Positions 8,793 to 16,130 of a stretch of DNA of 64,000 nt are shown piece after piece. Made by a program: the position numbers and the translations under genes. The notes below the pieces were generated by a model. It was not told where the DNA came from, ran no database searches, and saw only the letters and a list, made by a program, of their open reading frames with translations. Position 1 is the first letter of the stretch. Each line of letters starts with the position of its first letter. Source of the DNA: Streptomyces gilvus (GTDB lineage Bacteria > Actinomycetota > Actinomycetes > Streptomycetales > Streptomycetaceae); assembly GCF_022513565.1 (NCBI RefSeq), contig NZ_JAKWBE010000028.1, forward strand, positions 50,454 to 114,453, written 5' to 3'.

Positions 8793-9866
8793 TCAGAGGT
8801 GTTGGGGTGCGTCGATGCCGAGCAGGGACAGGCCACCGGCCAGCACCGCCCCGGCGGCTTCGGCAAGAGCGAGCCGGGCACGGTGGGCGGCCAAGGGTTT
8901 CTCCTCCCCCCGGGGCAACACGGCGGGGAGCAGGGGCAGCAGGGCATCGGCAACGGTGACGAGATGCCGGGCGAGGCGATCGGGGGCGTGGTCGGTGGCG
9001 GCGGCGAGGAGGACGCGGGGGTGGTCGGCCAGGGCGGTGAGGAGGGGGGTGGGGTCGGGGGGCTGGGTGAGGGGGCGGGGCGGCAGCAGACCCCCGGACC
9101 CGGCAGTCGGCCCTTCTCCACCCGCGGGCCCACCACCCGGCGACGCGCCACCGCCGGACAGTCGTACGTCCCCGGGTTCCGCGGCGAATCCCAGGGCGGC
9201 GGCGTTGCGGGTGAGGGCACGGGTGCGGGCGTAGGCGTAACGGACCCGGAAGAGCGGATTGCTCTCGCGCTGGACCAGCTGGTCGGCGGTTATACGGGGC
9301 CGGTCGTGCGGGGCGAGATGCAGCAGGGCCCAGCGGGCGGCGTCGGGACCGAGCAGAGCGGGGTCCCCGGGCGCCGGGACGGGCCGGAGACTGACGGGTT
9401 CGGCGTGCTCGACCTCGGCGCGGCCGCCCTGGGAGGCGATGATCCGGGTGAGCGCGTCGGCGACGACCTCGGCGCGCACCTCGTACGGAATGCGCAGCTC
9501 GACGATCCGGCCGGCAAGGGCGTCACTGCGGCCGTACGCCGTCCCCGCCCGCAGAATGTCCCGCACGAGGCCGACGGGAGCGGCACCCTCAAGGCTGATG
9601 TTGATGAACCCGGGCCCGGTGACGGCGACACCGGCGACCCCATCCGTAGCGACCAGATGCCGACACAGAATCTCGGCGACCCGAAGGGGCGGCTGCCCGG
9701 CGGGGCGGGCGAGCTGGAGGGCGATGCTGGTGGCGTAGTCACCGCAGCCCCCGGGCCCGGGCGGGGTGACAACGGCCCGTGCCGGCACGGCAACGCTCAG
9801 TTCCCCGTCGTCAACAGCACAACGCACCGCGCGCAGCACGGTACGGGAGAGCTCGACGGGGGTCAC
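8793..9866 (-). CDS. nrtL: ArgS-related anticodon-binding protein NrtL
   Basis: About 357 residues resembling a cut-down arginyl-tRNA synthetase. The N-terminal part (VELSRTVLRAVRCAVDDG, then GDYATSIALQLA and TGPGFINISL) resembles the ArgS N-terminal domain. The C-terminal part is a DALR-type helical anticodon-binding domain (VRYAYARTRAL through LALAEAAGAVLAGGLSLLGI). The catalytic HIGH and KMSKS motifs are absent, so it should not charge tRNA. Such proteins are found just upstream of lysA in streptomycetes; their biochemical role is not established to my knowledge. I prefer the GTG at 9866 (MTPVELSRT). An in-frame start at 10004 adds a proline-rich stretch. No good ribosome site is seen, so the transcript may be leaderless. 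Confidence 0.85.
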   Translation of the reverse strand: MTPVELSRTVLRAVRCAVDDGELSVAVPARAVVTPPGPGGCGDYATSIALQLARPAGQPPLRVAEILCRHLVATDGVAGVAVTGPGFINISLEGAAPVGLVRDILRAGTAYGRSDALAGRIVELRIPYEVRAEVVADALTRIIASQGGRAEVEHAEPVSLRPVPAPGDPALLGPDAARWALLHLAPHDRPRITADQLVQRESNPLFRVRYAYARTRALTRNAAALGFAAEPGDVRLSGGGASPGGGPAGGEGPTAGSGGLLPPRPLTQPPDPTPLLTALADHPRVLLAAATDHAPDRLARHLVTVADALLPLLPAVLPRGEEKPLAAHRARLALAEAAGAVLAGGLSLLGIDAPQHL

Positions 9867-10111
9867 GGGACAAGCGTAGGGGAGGAGGGGGGTGGGTAGG
9901 CGAGCAGGTTTGGGCGGGGTATCGGGATGTGGGACGGAGGTCGGGGGCGGGGCCACTGGGGCCGATCGGATGACGGCGGCGTCGGTCACACACTGGCCGG
10001 CCATCGGTCAGGTGACGCCGAGGGGTTACGGACCCCAGGGAGGCCGTCGGCGCCCACGGGCGGCGCACCCATCAGACACGAACGCCGGCCGCACAGCTGC
10101 ACAGCCCCTTG

Positions 10112-10687
10112 CTAGGGAAGCCCGGCGTCACTGAGGCCGACGTCTTGGAGATCGCCGCCATGAAGCCCATCGTCACCTGGACCACTGTCGCTCAGACCAC
10201 TCTCGTTCAGACCACTCTCGTTCAGACCACTGTCGTGGAACTCTCCGTCACTCAGCCCGGCGTCATGACGCCCGGCACCCCCCTCTCCCCCGCCCCGGTT
10301 CCGCCCGCCCCGCTGCCGCTGGATCAACTGCTGCACGAGCCGTACGAGTTCGGCGGGCTCAAAGGGTTTGGCAAGAAAGGCGTCGACGCCGACGTCCAGC
10401 CCGGCCTCGACCTCGTAAGACGTACAGGCACTCACGATGGCGAGGGGAAGATCACGCGTCCGCGGATCGGACCGCAACCGAGCCGCGGTACGCAGCCCGT
10501 CCAGCCTCGGCATGACGACGTCGAGGGTCACGACATCGGGCCGCACCTCATGAACGAGATCCAGACACTCGACACCATCGGCCGCGGTCACGACCTCAAG
10601 CCCCTCCAGCTCGAGATTGACCCTGATCAGCTGCCGGATGACCTTGTTGTCGTCCACAACAAGCACCCGGCCCGAAGCGCCTGGCAC
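10112..10687 (-). CDS. Response regulator with pentapeptide-repeat tail
   Basis: A CheY-type receiver domain (residues 6-125) with D12/D13 acidic pocket, phospho-acceptor D56 in TLDVVMP, S86 and K107 in AKPF. No DNA-binding domain follows. After a Gly-rich linker, the last 50 or so residues form about ten five-residue units with a central Leu or Phe (AGLSD, GEFHD, SGLNE, SGLNE, SGLSD, DGLHG, GDLQD, VGLSD), matching the A(D/N)Lxx pattern of pentapeptide-repeat beta-helices. The start is probably the GTG at 10687; a frame from 10741 adds 18 unlikely residues. No kinase is adjacent. The gene is upstream of nrtL-lysA on the same strand with a 245-bp gap. It probably acts by protein-protein contact. 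Confidence 0.8.
   Translation of the reverse strand: MPGASGRVLVVDDNKVIRQLIRVNLELEGLEVVTAADGVECLDLVHEVRPDVVTLDVVMPRLDGLRTAARLRSDPRTRDLPLAIVSACTSYEVEAGLDVGVDAFLAKPFEPAELVRLVQQLIQRQRGGRNRGGGEGGAGRHDAGLSDGEFHDSGLNESGLNESGLSDSGPGDDGLHGGDLQDVGLSDAGLP
10192..10236. repeat. 15-bp tandem repeat, three copies, inside the response regulator gene
   Basis: Three head-to-tail copies of TCAGACCACTCTCGT (the last with one change) encode the NESGL units of the pentapeptide tail, and a diverged copy lies just before. The near identity shows recent duplication of coding units. Confidence 0.85.
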
Positions 10688-10914
10688 AACTCGAGAGTAG
10701 GTCGACCCCGGCCACCGCGTCCGGCTTTTCCCCACTTCCACCGCGCACGAGGGACACGACGGGGGACGACCTCACCCCCGCCCCCGCACCGCCGGCGCCA
10801 CCCACAGGAACCCCGCCCCGGACCCCACGACCGACACCGCAAAACCCGTTCATGAACACCCCGAAGGAGCTGGTAGGGTTCTACCCGTCGCCGCCAAACC
10901 AGGGCGCCCGACAC

Positions 10915-10986
10915 GCCCCCGTAGCTCAGGGGATAGAGCAACGGCCTCCGGAGCCGTGTGCGCAGGTTCGAATCCTGCCGGGGGCA
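10915..10986 (+). tRNA. tRNA-Arg (anticodon CCG)
   Basis: A full cloverleaf: acceptor stem GCCCCCG/CGGGGGC, D arm with AGCTCAGGGGATAGAGC, anticodon stem ACGGC/GCCGT around the loop containing CCG, and T arm CAGG-TTCGAAT-CCTG. CCA is not encoded (the genome has CCG after the discriminator A). The 3' part from 10942 is duplicated exactly at 15993-16039, marking this tRNA as an integration target. A hairpin terminator follows at 10997-11032. Confidence 0.97.
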
Positions 10987-10988
10987 CC
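10942..10988. repeat. attL-like site (3' part of tRNA-Arg)
   Basis: 47 bp running from the anticodon stem through the tRNA 3' end, repeated exactly and in the same orientation at 15993-16039. Such a core spanning the 3' part of a tRNA is what tyrosine integrases of actinomycete integrative elements use. The intact tRNA lies on this side. Confidence 0.88.
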
Positions 10989-10996
10989 GGAAAATC

Positions 10997-11032
10997 AAGG
11001 CCCTGAACTGCAGAAATGCGGTTCAGGGCCTT
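10997..11032. terminator. Terminator hairpin after tRNA-Arg
   Basis: A perfect 12-bp stem (10997-11008 with 11021-11032), extended by GCA-GAAA-TGC in the loop, followed by T-rich sequence (TTTCTTG). A classic intrinsic terminator for the tRNA, able to act also from the minus strand side. Confidence 0.88.
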
Positions 11033-11157
11033 TCTTGTGCATGCCAAAACGCACACGGCTACTTGGCGATGACCACTCCGTTCAGGAAGGCTTCGACCTG
11101 CGGCTTTACGGCACCGCACGGATGGAATCCCAAATGTCCGATCCCGCAGAGTGCTTC

Positions 11158-11181
11158 GCGCGGGACATACGCGGGACGCCG
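11158..11181. repeat. Internal near-repeat, left copy
   Basis: 24 bp matching 15914-15937 at 21 positions. It contains two CGGGAC half-sites (GCGCGGGACAT then CGCGGGACG). It lies about 170 bp inside the left att site, as arm-type integrase sites often do. Confidence 0.55.
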
Positions 11182-11412
11182 AACCGCACGATGCAGTCGC
11201 AGCAGAAAAGCACCTGCTGCGACCTGTGTGTTTTCCGATGGGGACGCCTCCCGATGAGACGGAGGAACACCTCCGTTTCACTTTCGCGGGCCAGCACGCG
11301 ACACGAATGTGGGAGCCCGTCGCCGCAGCCACCGCTGACGAACTGCATGGCACAGGCGGGATGGGAAGCCCGCGAGCCACCGGCCCCCGCGGAGACGACC
11401 GGTGGTCTGGTT

Positions 11413-13875
11413 TCAGCGACGCTTCTTGCCCCTGCTTCGACCGCCGCCCTTACGTCGCGTGGTCGACTGCGTTTGGCGTACCTGCGCCAGGTACGCCTTC
11501 TCGCACTCCTCGTATGCCAACGCAGCCGGCCCGGCGATCTCCTCGTCCGGGTGGTCCGAGAGCAGTTGAAGGGCATGCGATGCGGTGGCGGGGTCGGCAC
11601 GGGCGAGATCCGACACCAGCGCGGGTGCACCGCCCGGCCAATCGGTGGCCATCTGTTCCAAGCCCTCATACAGGGCGCCGAGTTCCGGGGTGGGGCGGCC
11701 ACCATCCGTTCCTTCCGGCAGCGCCTCCTCGTCCTCCAGGACTTCGTCGAGGGCGAAGGAGGCGCGCCAGGCCGGGACCGCGAGGGCGTGCAGCCGGTCC
11801 AGCCTCCACAGCAGCCGGGCCGAGAGGGGCACGGCCTCTTCCTCGACCGTCTCCCCCACCGCCCGCAGCACCTCGGCGGCCCAGGCGCCGAGTACCCGGT
11901 CGCCGACGTGACCGGCGAGCAGCCCGGGCGCGGCGTCCGGCAGGGTCAACGCCACCAGCCTGCGGTGGCCCGGCAGGTCCGTGGAGGGCGCAGGGGCCGC
12001 CAGTGCCGCCAGCAGCGACGGCCAGCGCGCCTCGGGCCCCTCGCCGCCCGCGACCCACTGGCTCAGCACACGGTGGGCGGCGGGATCGTCCCACTGCCGC
12101 GCGGCGGGGACCAGCCGTACGGCATCCATCGCGACCACCGCTTTCATGGTGGGGAAGCGATCCGACACGCTCAAGGGCGTCCACCCGTGCCCCTCGCTGT
12201 CACCCGCGGCGGCCCCGTCTGTCTCCCGCGTCGGTTCACCCGCTCGGGGTGGCCAGCCCCCGCCGTACGCCAGCAGCAGCGCCTCTCGAAGTACGACAGC
12301 AGCCAACGGGGTCAGCCCATACGCGTCGCCACGCCGCCACACCGCACCGGCCTCGGCCAGCAGATCCAGGCGTCCGACCAGCCGCTGAGCCTCCGGTGCC
12401 AGCTCGATGGCTTCCTGTTCATCCAACTGGCCCATCTGCAGCAGTCGTTCGAGCTCCGGCAGTGACGGCAGCCGGTACGTCTCCGCCGTGCACCCGGATT
12501 CCTCCAGCTCCGTGAAGTCCTCGGGGCCGCGCACCGGCGCGGCGAGCGACGCCTCCGGCGGCACCGCCCAGTCGGCTGCCACAGCCGCATCCCGCGCCAC
12601 CGACCGGGTCTCGCCCGCCGCGCAGTGGAGTGCCATCAGATCGCCCAAAGTCTCGCCCTCGAAGCCGTCCCCGAGGTCCGGATCGTCGTCCAGCCGCGCG
12701 CACAGTTCCACCCGGGGGCGCACCGCGAGAGCCGCGAGTTCACCCACGTTCTGCTCACGCCATGCTTCCAGGGACGGCCCAGGCCGCGGCCTGCCCTCCG
12801 GATCCAGGAGGAGAAAGCCGGTCGTTAGCGCGCTGTCGACCCCGTCCGTGTCGACGTCCGCGGGCGGGGAGGCGGCGAGCTGCGCGGCGGGCGCGAGCAA
12901 CCCGCTGCCGCACAGCGCGGCCACAAGGCCGTCCTGGTCGGCGGGCAGCTGGTGCGGCGGCGCGAACGGCTCTTCCCCTCGCAGCATGTCGTACTGCTCG
13001 GCCACCGTGCCCACCGCGGTGAACAGCGCCATGTCGTCCGGACGCGGGCCGGGAGCGGGAAGCGTCGCCAACGGCAGTTCGGCCGGCCCCAACGACCAGC
13101 GGCGTCCCACGCGCAGCCCGGCTTTCGTGACCGCCTCGGTCCACTCGTGGACTCCATCGGCATCCATCAGACGCGCCACCTGTTCGGAGCCGAGCAGGTC
13201 CAGCACCCATGGCGCCTCGTCCGACTTTGTCAGATACAGGGCGAGACGCTGCCCCAGCGCCATCGCGGCCACAGCCTGCCGCTCCATCGCCAGTCCGCGC
13301 CGGTAAGGGCCGAGCGCCCACGCCGCTCGGCCAGGGAGCCCGCGTCGGGCTCCGCGGCATCCGTCGCGTGCGGAAGGGACAGCAGCCTGACACGCTCCGC
13401 GTACGGCAACCGCCCAAGTTCCTCCAACTCTCCCCGCACCGCCTGCGCGTCCCGTACGTCGACACCGCGCGACCGCAACAGGCCGCCCCAGAAGCGAGGG
13501 AGAGTCAACTCGCGTGGGTCACACATCACCCGCAGGTGTTCCTCGGCGCACTCGTCGATCGCCTCGCGCAGCCGCGCGTGCCGCTGCGTTGAGCCGCCCG
13601 TCCGCTCTGGTGCGGTCCGCCAGCACGCGCAGCACCCCGAGTGCCGCACCCTCCTCGCCCGGTGTGACGGACAGGAACTGCGGCAGCGCCTCGAGCAGCA
13701 CGGCCCGTACCAGGTCGGGAGTGGCCTCGGGCAGCCTGTCGCGCATCTTGGCGCCGCTCAGGGCGAGCAGATGCAGGACCGCGTCCGCGGCCACTGGATC
13801 AAGACGTTCGCAACGCTCCGTGCCCCAGGAAAGAAAAGCGTGGGTAGCCAGACCGGATTCCGCTTCGCGTGTCAC
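11413..13875 (-). pseudogene. Large gene of unknown function broken by two frameshifts
   Basis: Three overlapping minus-strand frames join into one protein of about 820 residues. Frame 1 runs from the GTG at 13875 (MTREAESG) to RADGRLNA near 13585. Frame 2 continues with QRHARLREAIDECAEE down to GSLAER near 13335. Frame 3 continues with AAWALGPYRRGLAMERQ to the end, a 624-residue open frame to 11413. Each junction is explained by one lost base. I do not recognise the family: it is Leu/Ala/Glu-rich, mostly helical, without signal peptide or membrane segment, and ends in a basic tail (STTRRKGGGRSRGKKRR). A free-standing 624-residue product from 13287 is possible but lacks the N-terminal third. 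Sequencing error cannot be excluded. Confidence 0.65.
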
Positions 13876-14272
13876 CCGAAAACCGTACAGAGCCGCTCCC
13901 GGGGGTGAAGTCGCTTCTGTCCGTCGTATGCGGCTCAGAGAATGTCAGCAGACGGAGCACTCCAATGCCCTGCAGGCCCACTGCTGATCACCGGGCAACA
14001 CAGCACGGACACCGACGCATCCGCCCGGCGATCCGCCAAACCGACGGCCCGTCCTCGACCTGCTCGAGCGGGGACGTACGGGAACTCCACAGTCCGCTCT
14101 GGGCGGGCGTGGTCCGGCATGCCGGATCGTGACAGCCCGCGACTCAAGCCCAGGACGACCCTTCTCCACGATGACAGCGGCCTCGACGAACTGGCCTCCA
14201 ACACGGGGCGCGATAGTAAGGTCAACCTATACCATTGCTGTTCAGGTAGACCCAAACAGAATCGGGGAAGCT
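13876..14272. other. Intergenic region between divergent element genes
   Basis: 397 bp that must hold the divergent promoters of the broken large gene and the ATPase gene. No coding frame is convincing. The last 60 bp are the most AT-rich and contain the inverted repeat at 14220-14252. Confidence 0.4.
14220..14252. promoter_or_regulatory. Inverted repeat just upstream of the ATPase gene
   Basis: GGTCAACCT (14220-14228) and AGGTAGACC (14244-14252) are 9-bp inverted arms with one mismatch, ending 20 bp before the start codon. TATACC lies just inside the left arm and may be a -10 element. A repressor site overlapping the promoter is plausible. Confidence 0.35.
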
Positions 14273-15790
14273 GTGACTGAACAGGGACGGAAGCCGGGGC
14301 GGCTGCTGGACCGCGATCACGAGTGGGCCCTACTGAACGAGTTTCTTGGCGATCCAGCGACCGAGCTGCGGCTGGCGATCGTCTCGGGGCGCCGGAGAAA
14401 CGGGAAGTCGTTCCTGCTGGAAGCACTGACAGAAGCGGTGGGCGGGCTGTACCTGACCGCCGTGCAGGAGGAAGGTCGGGTGCCCGCGCTGCACCGGTTC
14501 ACCGAGATGATCGCCGCGCACGCGGGTGTGCGGCCCGGAGCGATGCGGCTGGACGACTGGCGGGATGTGCTCACCGCCGCGCTGGAGGTGGTGAACCGGG
14601 CCTCGGGGGCGCCTCTGATCGTCATCGACGAGCTGCCGTACCTGCTGCAACACTCCCCGGAGATCCCTGGGTTCCTGCAACTTCTGTACGACCAGTCGCA
14701 GTCAGGCAAGGCACCTGGCGGCCGGATCGTGCTGTGCGGCTCGGCGATGAGCGTGATGTCCGAGCTGCTGTCCGGGACCAAGCCGCTACGCGGCCGAGCC
14801 GTTCTGGACCTGCGCCTGCCGGCCTTCGACTACCGCACCGCCCGCACCCACTGGGGGATCACGGACCCGGCGGTGGCACTGCAAGTCGACTCCGTACTGG
14901 GCGGCGCCCCCGGTTATCGGCCGCTGGCCGCGGGACGTGCCCCACAGAGGGAGGCGGAGTTCGCCCCCTGGGTGGAACGCACCCTGCTGGACCCGGGTCG
15001 GGCCCTGTACTCCCGGGTGGAGGCGGAGTTCCTACTGCGCGAGGACCCACGGATCACCCACCGCACGCTGTACTACGACGTACTGTCCGCGGTCGCCCGG
15101 GGCGCCTCGACCCCGGCGAAGGTCGGCTCGATGCTGGAACGGTCCCGCTCCGCGATGGTCGCCCCGCTGGAGGTGCTCGAGTCCACCGGATACGTCCGCA
15201 AGGAACAGGATCTGCTCAAGGCGCGGCATCCGGTCATCAGCGTGGCTGACCCGGTGATCCGCTTCAACCAGCTGATCACACTGCCCATGGTGGACATGGT
15301 GGAACGACGGCGCGGAGCCCAGGTATGGCAGTCGTCTCGACCGACGTACCACTCGAAGATCCTCGGCCCGCATTTCGAGGAGACCGCGCGCGAATGGGCC
15401 CGCTCCTTCGCCATCGACGAGGCGGGGCTGTCGCTCGGCGCGGTGGGCACGGCGGAGATCGCCGACCCGACCGCCCGGACCAGGCACGAGGTCGACCTGC
15501 TCGCCATGGCTCCTGGCGAGCGCCCTCAGAACCCGCGAGCCGCCATCGCCCTGATCGGTGAGGCCAAGGCCACCGTCCAGCCCCGAGGGCTCAAGGACCT
15601 CGAGCGCCTCGAGCACATCCGGACCCTGCTCTCCGACCAGGGGCACCGGCCCGATGACGCGATCCTCGCCCTGTTCTCCCTGCACGGCTTCCACCCCGAT
15701 GTGATCGACGCCGCCGGACACCGCCGCGATGTCCTCCTGGTCGACATCGCCGCGCTGTACGGCGACGGACCCATCCACGGCCTGACATGA
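14273..15790 (+). CDS. ATPase with C-terminal PD-(D/E)XK nuclease-like domain (DUF234 type)
   Basis: About 505 residues of the archaeal-type ATPase family (ATPase_2 plus DUF234). The N-terminal P-loop domain carries Walker A GRRRNGKS (residues 39-46) and Walker B LIVIDELPYL (D119, E120). A winged-helix-like region follows (TPAKVGSMLERSRSAMVAPL, around residue 300). The C-terminal region has the PD-(D/E)XK signature: D408 in HEVDLLA, then E430-A-K432 in LIGEAKA, so an intact nuclease fold is plausible. I chose the GTG at 14273, which has GGGGA close upstream; earlier in-frame starts give atypical sequence. It is the only intact gene in the tRNA-flanked element. Cellular role is not established; a defence or maintenance function is inference. 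Confidence 0.85.
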   Translation: MTEQGRKPGRLLDRDHEWALLNEFLGDPATELRLAIVSGRRRNGKSFLLEALTEAVGGLYLTAVQEEGRVPALHRFTEMIAAHAGVRPGAMRLDDWRDVLTAALEVVNRASGAPLIVIDELPYLLQHSPEIPGFLQLLYDQSQSGKAPGGRIVLCGSAMSVMSELLSGTKPLRGRAVLDLRLPAFDYRTARTHWGITDPAVALQVDSVLGGAPGYRPLAAGRAPQREAEFAPWVERTLLDPGRALYSRVEAEFLLREDPRITHRTLYYDVLSAVARGASTPAKVGSMLERSRSAMVAPLEVLESTGYVRKEQDLLKARHPVISVADPVIRFNQLITLPMVDMVERRRGAQVWQSSRPTYHSKILGPHFEETAREWARSFAIDEAGLSLGAVGTAEIADPTARTRHEVDLLAMAPGERPQNPRAAIALIGEAKATVQPRGLKDLERLEHIRTLLSDQGHRPDDAILALFSLHGFHPDVIDAAGHRRDVLLVDIAALYGDGPIHGLT

Positions 15791-15913
15791 CTGAGCCAGG
15801 GGCGCGTGACTCACGCGGGCGCCATGGGCCCCATCCTGGTGGCCGATGGGGGCGGGATCGACGCCGACTGGCACTCGAAAGCGCGACGCCGCCTCAAATG
15901 GGGCATTCCATTG

Positions 15914-15937
15914 GCGCGGGACATGCACGGGACGACG
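15914..15937. repeat. Internal near-repeat, right copy
   Basis: 24 bp matching 11158-11181 at 21 positions, in the same orientation, 55 bp inside the right att site. The pair brackets the cargo and may be former recombinase-binding sites. Confidence 0.55.
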
Positions 15938-15992
15938 CGGCTGACATTTCGTCAGCCATCCCGCCGACCTGCTGAAACATCTGGGAACCATC

Positions 15993-16039
15993 CGGCCTCC
16001 GGAGCCGTGTGCGCAGGTTCGAATCCTGCCGGGGGCACC
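15993..16039. repeat. attR-like site (orphan tRNA-Arg 3' fragment)
   Basis: Exact 47-bp copy of the tRNA-Arg 3' part. The sequence upstream lacks an acceptor 5' strand and a D arm, so this is a tRNA fragment and not a second gene. It is followed by its own terminator hairpin at 16057-16094, presumably the original downstream region of the tRNA. Confidence 0.88.
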
Positions 16040-16056
16040 CAGCATGAGGTGCCCAA

Positions 16057-16094
16057 AGACCCCGTCACCAGCGGAGACGCTGAGGCCGGGGTCT
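16057..16094 (+). terminator. Terminator hairpin after the attR-like site
   Basis: AGACCCCG (16057-16064) pairs with CGGGGTCT (16087-16094), with an inner CAGCG-GAGA-CGCTG hairpin, then TCG. It lies 17 bp after the tRNA fragment, so it was probably the tRNA-Arg terminator before insertion. Confidence 0.7.
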
Positions 16095-16130
16095 TCGCGT
16101 ATGTGCAGGCGTATGCGGCCCGAAGCGGCT

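Larger units (their letters stand above)
10987..11412. other. Left flank of the element, no supported gene
   Basis: After the terminator no complete gene is supported up to 11412. One minus-strand frame ending with TAG at 11059-11061 reads HLGFHPCGAVKPQVEAFL and NGVVIAK and looks protein-like; it may be the 3' scrap of a lost gene. A 24-bp near-repeat shared with the other end lies at 11158-11181. Confidence 0.4.
10942..16039. mobile_element. tRNA-flanked integrated element without integrase (5.1 kb)
   Basis: The segment between two exact 47-bp copies of the tRNA-Arg 3' end has the architecture of an integrated actinomycete element. Its visible content is a damaged large gene (11413-13875) and an intact ATPase/PD-(D/E)XK gene (14273-15790). 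I see no integrase, excisionase, replication (rep) or transfer (tra) gene. It could be the shrunken remains of an integrative conjugative element, or a cis-mobilizable element (att-flanked cargo relying on a relative's integrase). A 24-bp near-repeat lies inside each end, suggesting former integrase or accessory-protein sites. Confidence 0.72.
15791..16130. other. Right flank of the element and att region, no gene
   Basis: 340 bp with no supported gene. It holds the right internal repeat (15914-15937), a short inverted repeat GCTGAC/GTCAGC (15940-15956), the attR-like site and its terminator. Confidence 0.5.

Noticed and set aside
8780..9220. N-terminal extension of lysA
   Set aside because: The open frame continues but is Pro/Ser-rich, overlaps nrtL out of frame, and the family starts at 8779.
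11035..11412. Integrase or excisionase gene at the left end
   Set aside because: No frame of adequate length, no R-H-R-Y catalytic residues; only a short protein-like scrap was seen.
15993..16039. Second tRNA-Arg gene
   Set aside because: Only the anticodon-stem-to-3'-end part is present; no acceptor 5' strand or D arm lies upstream. It is an att remnant.
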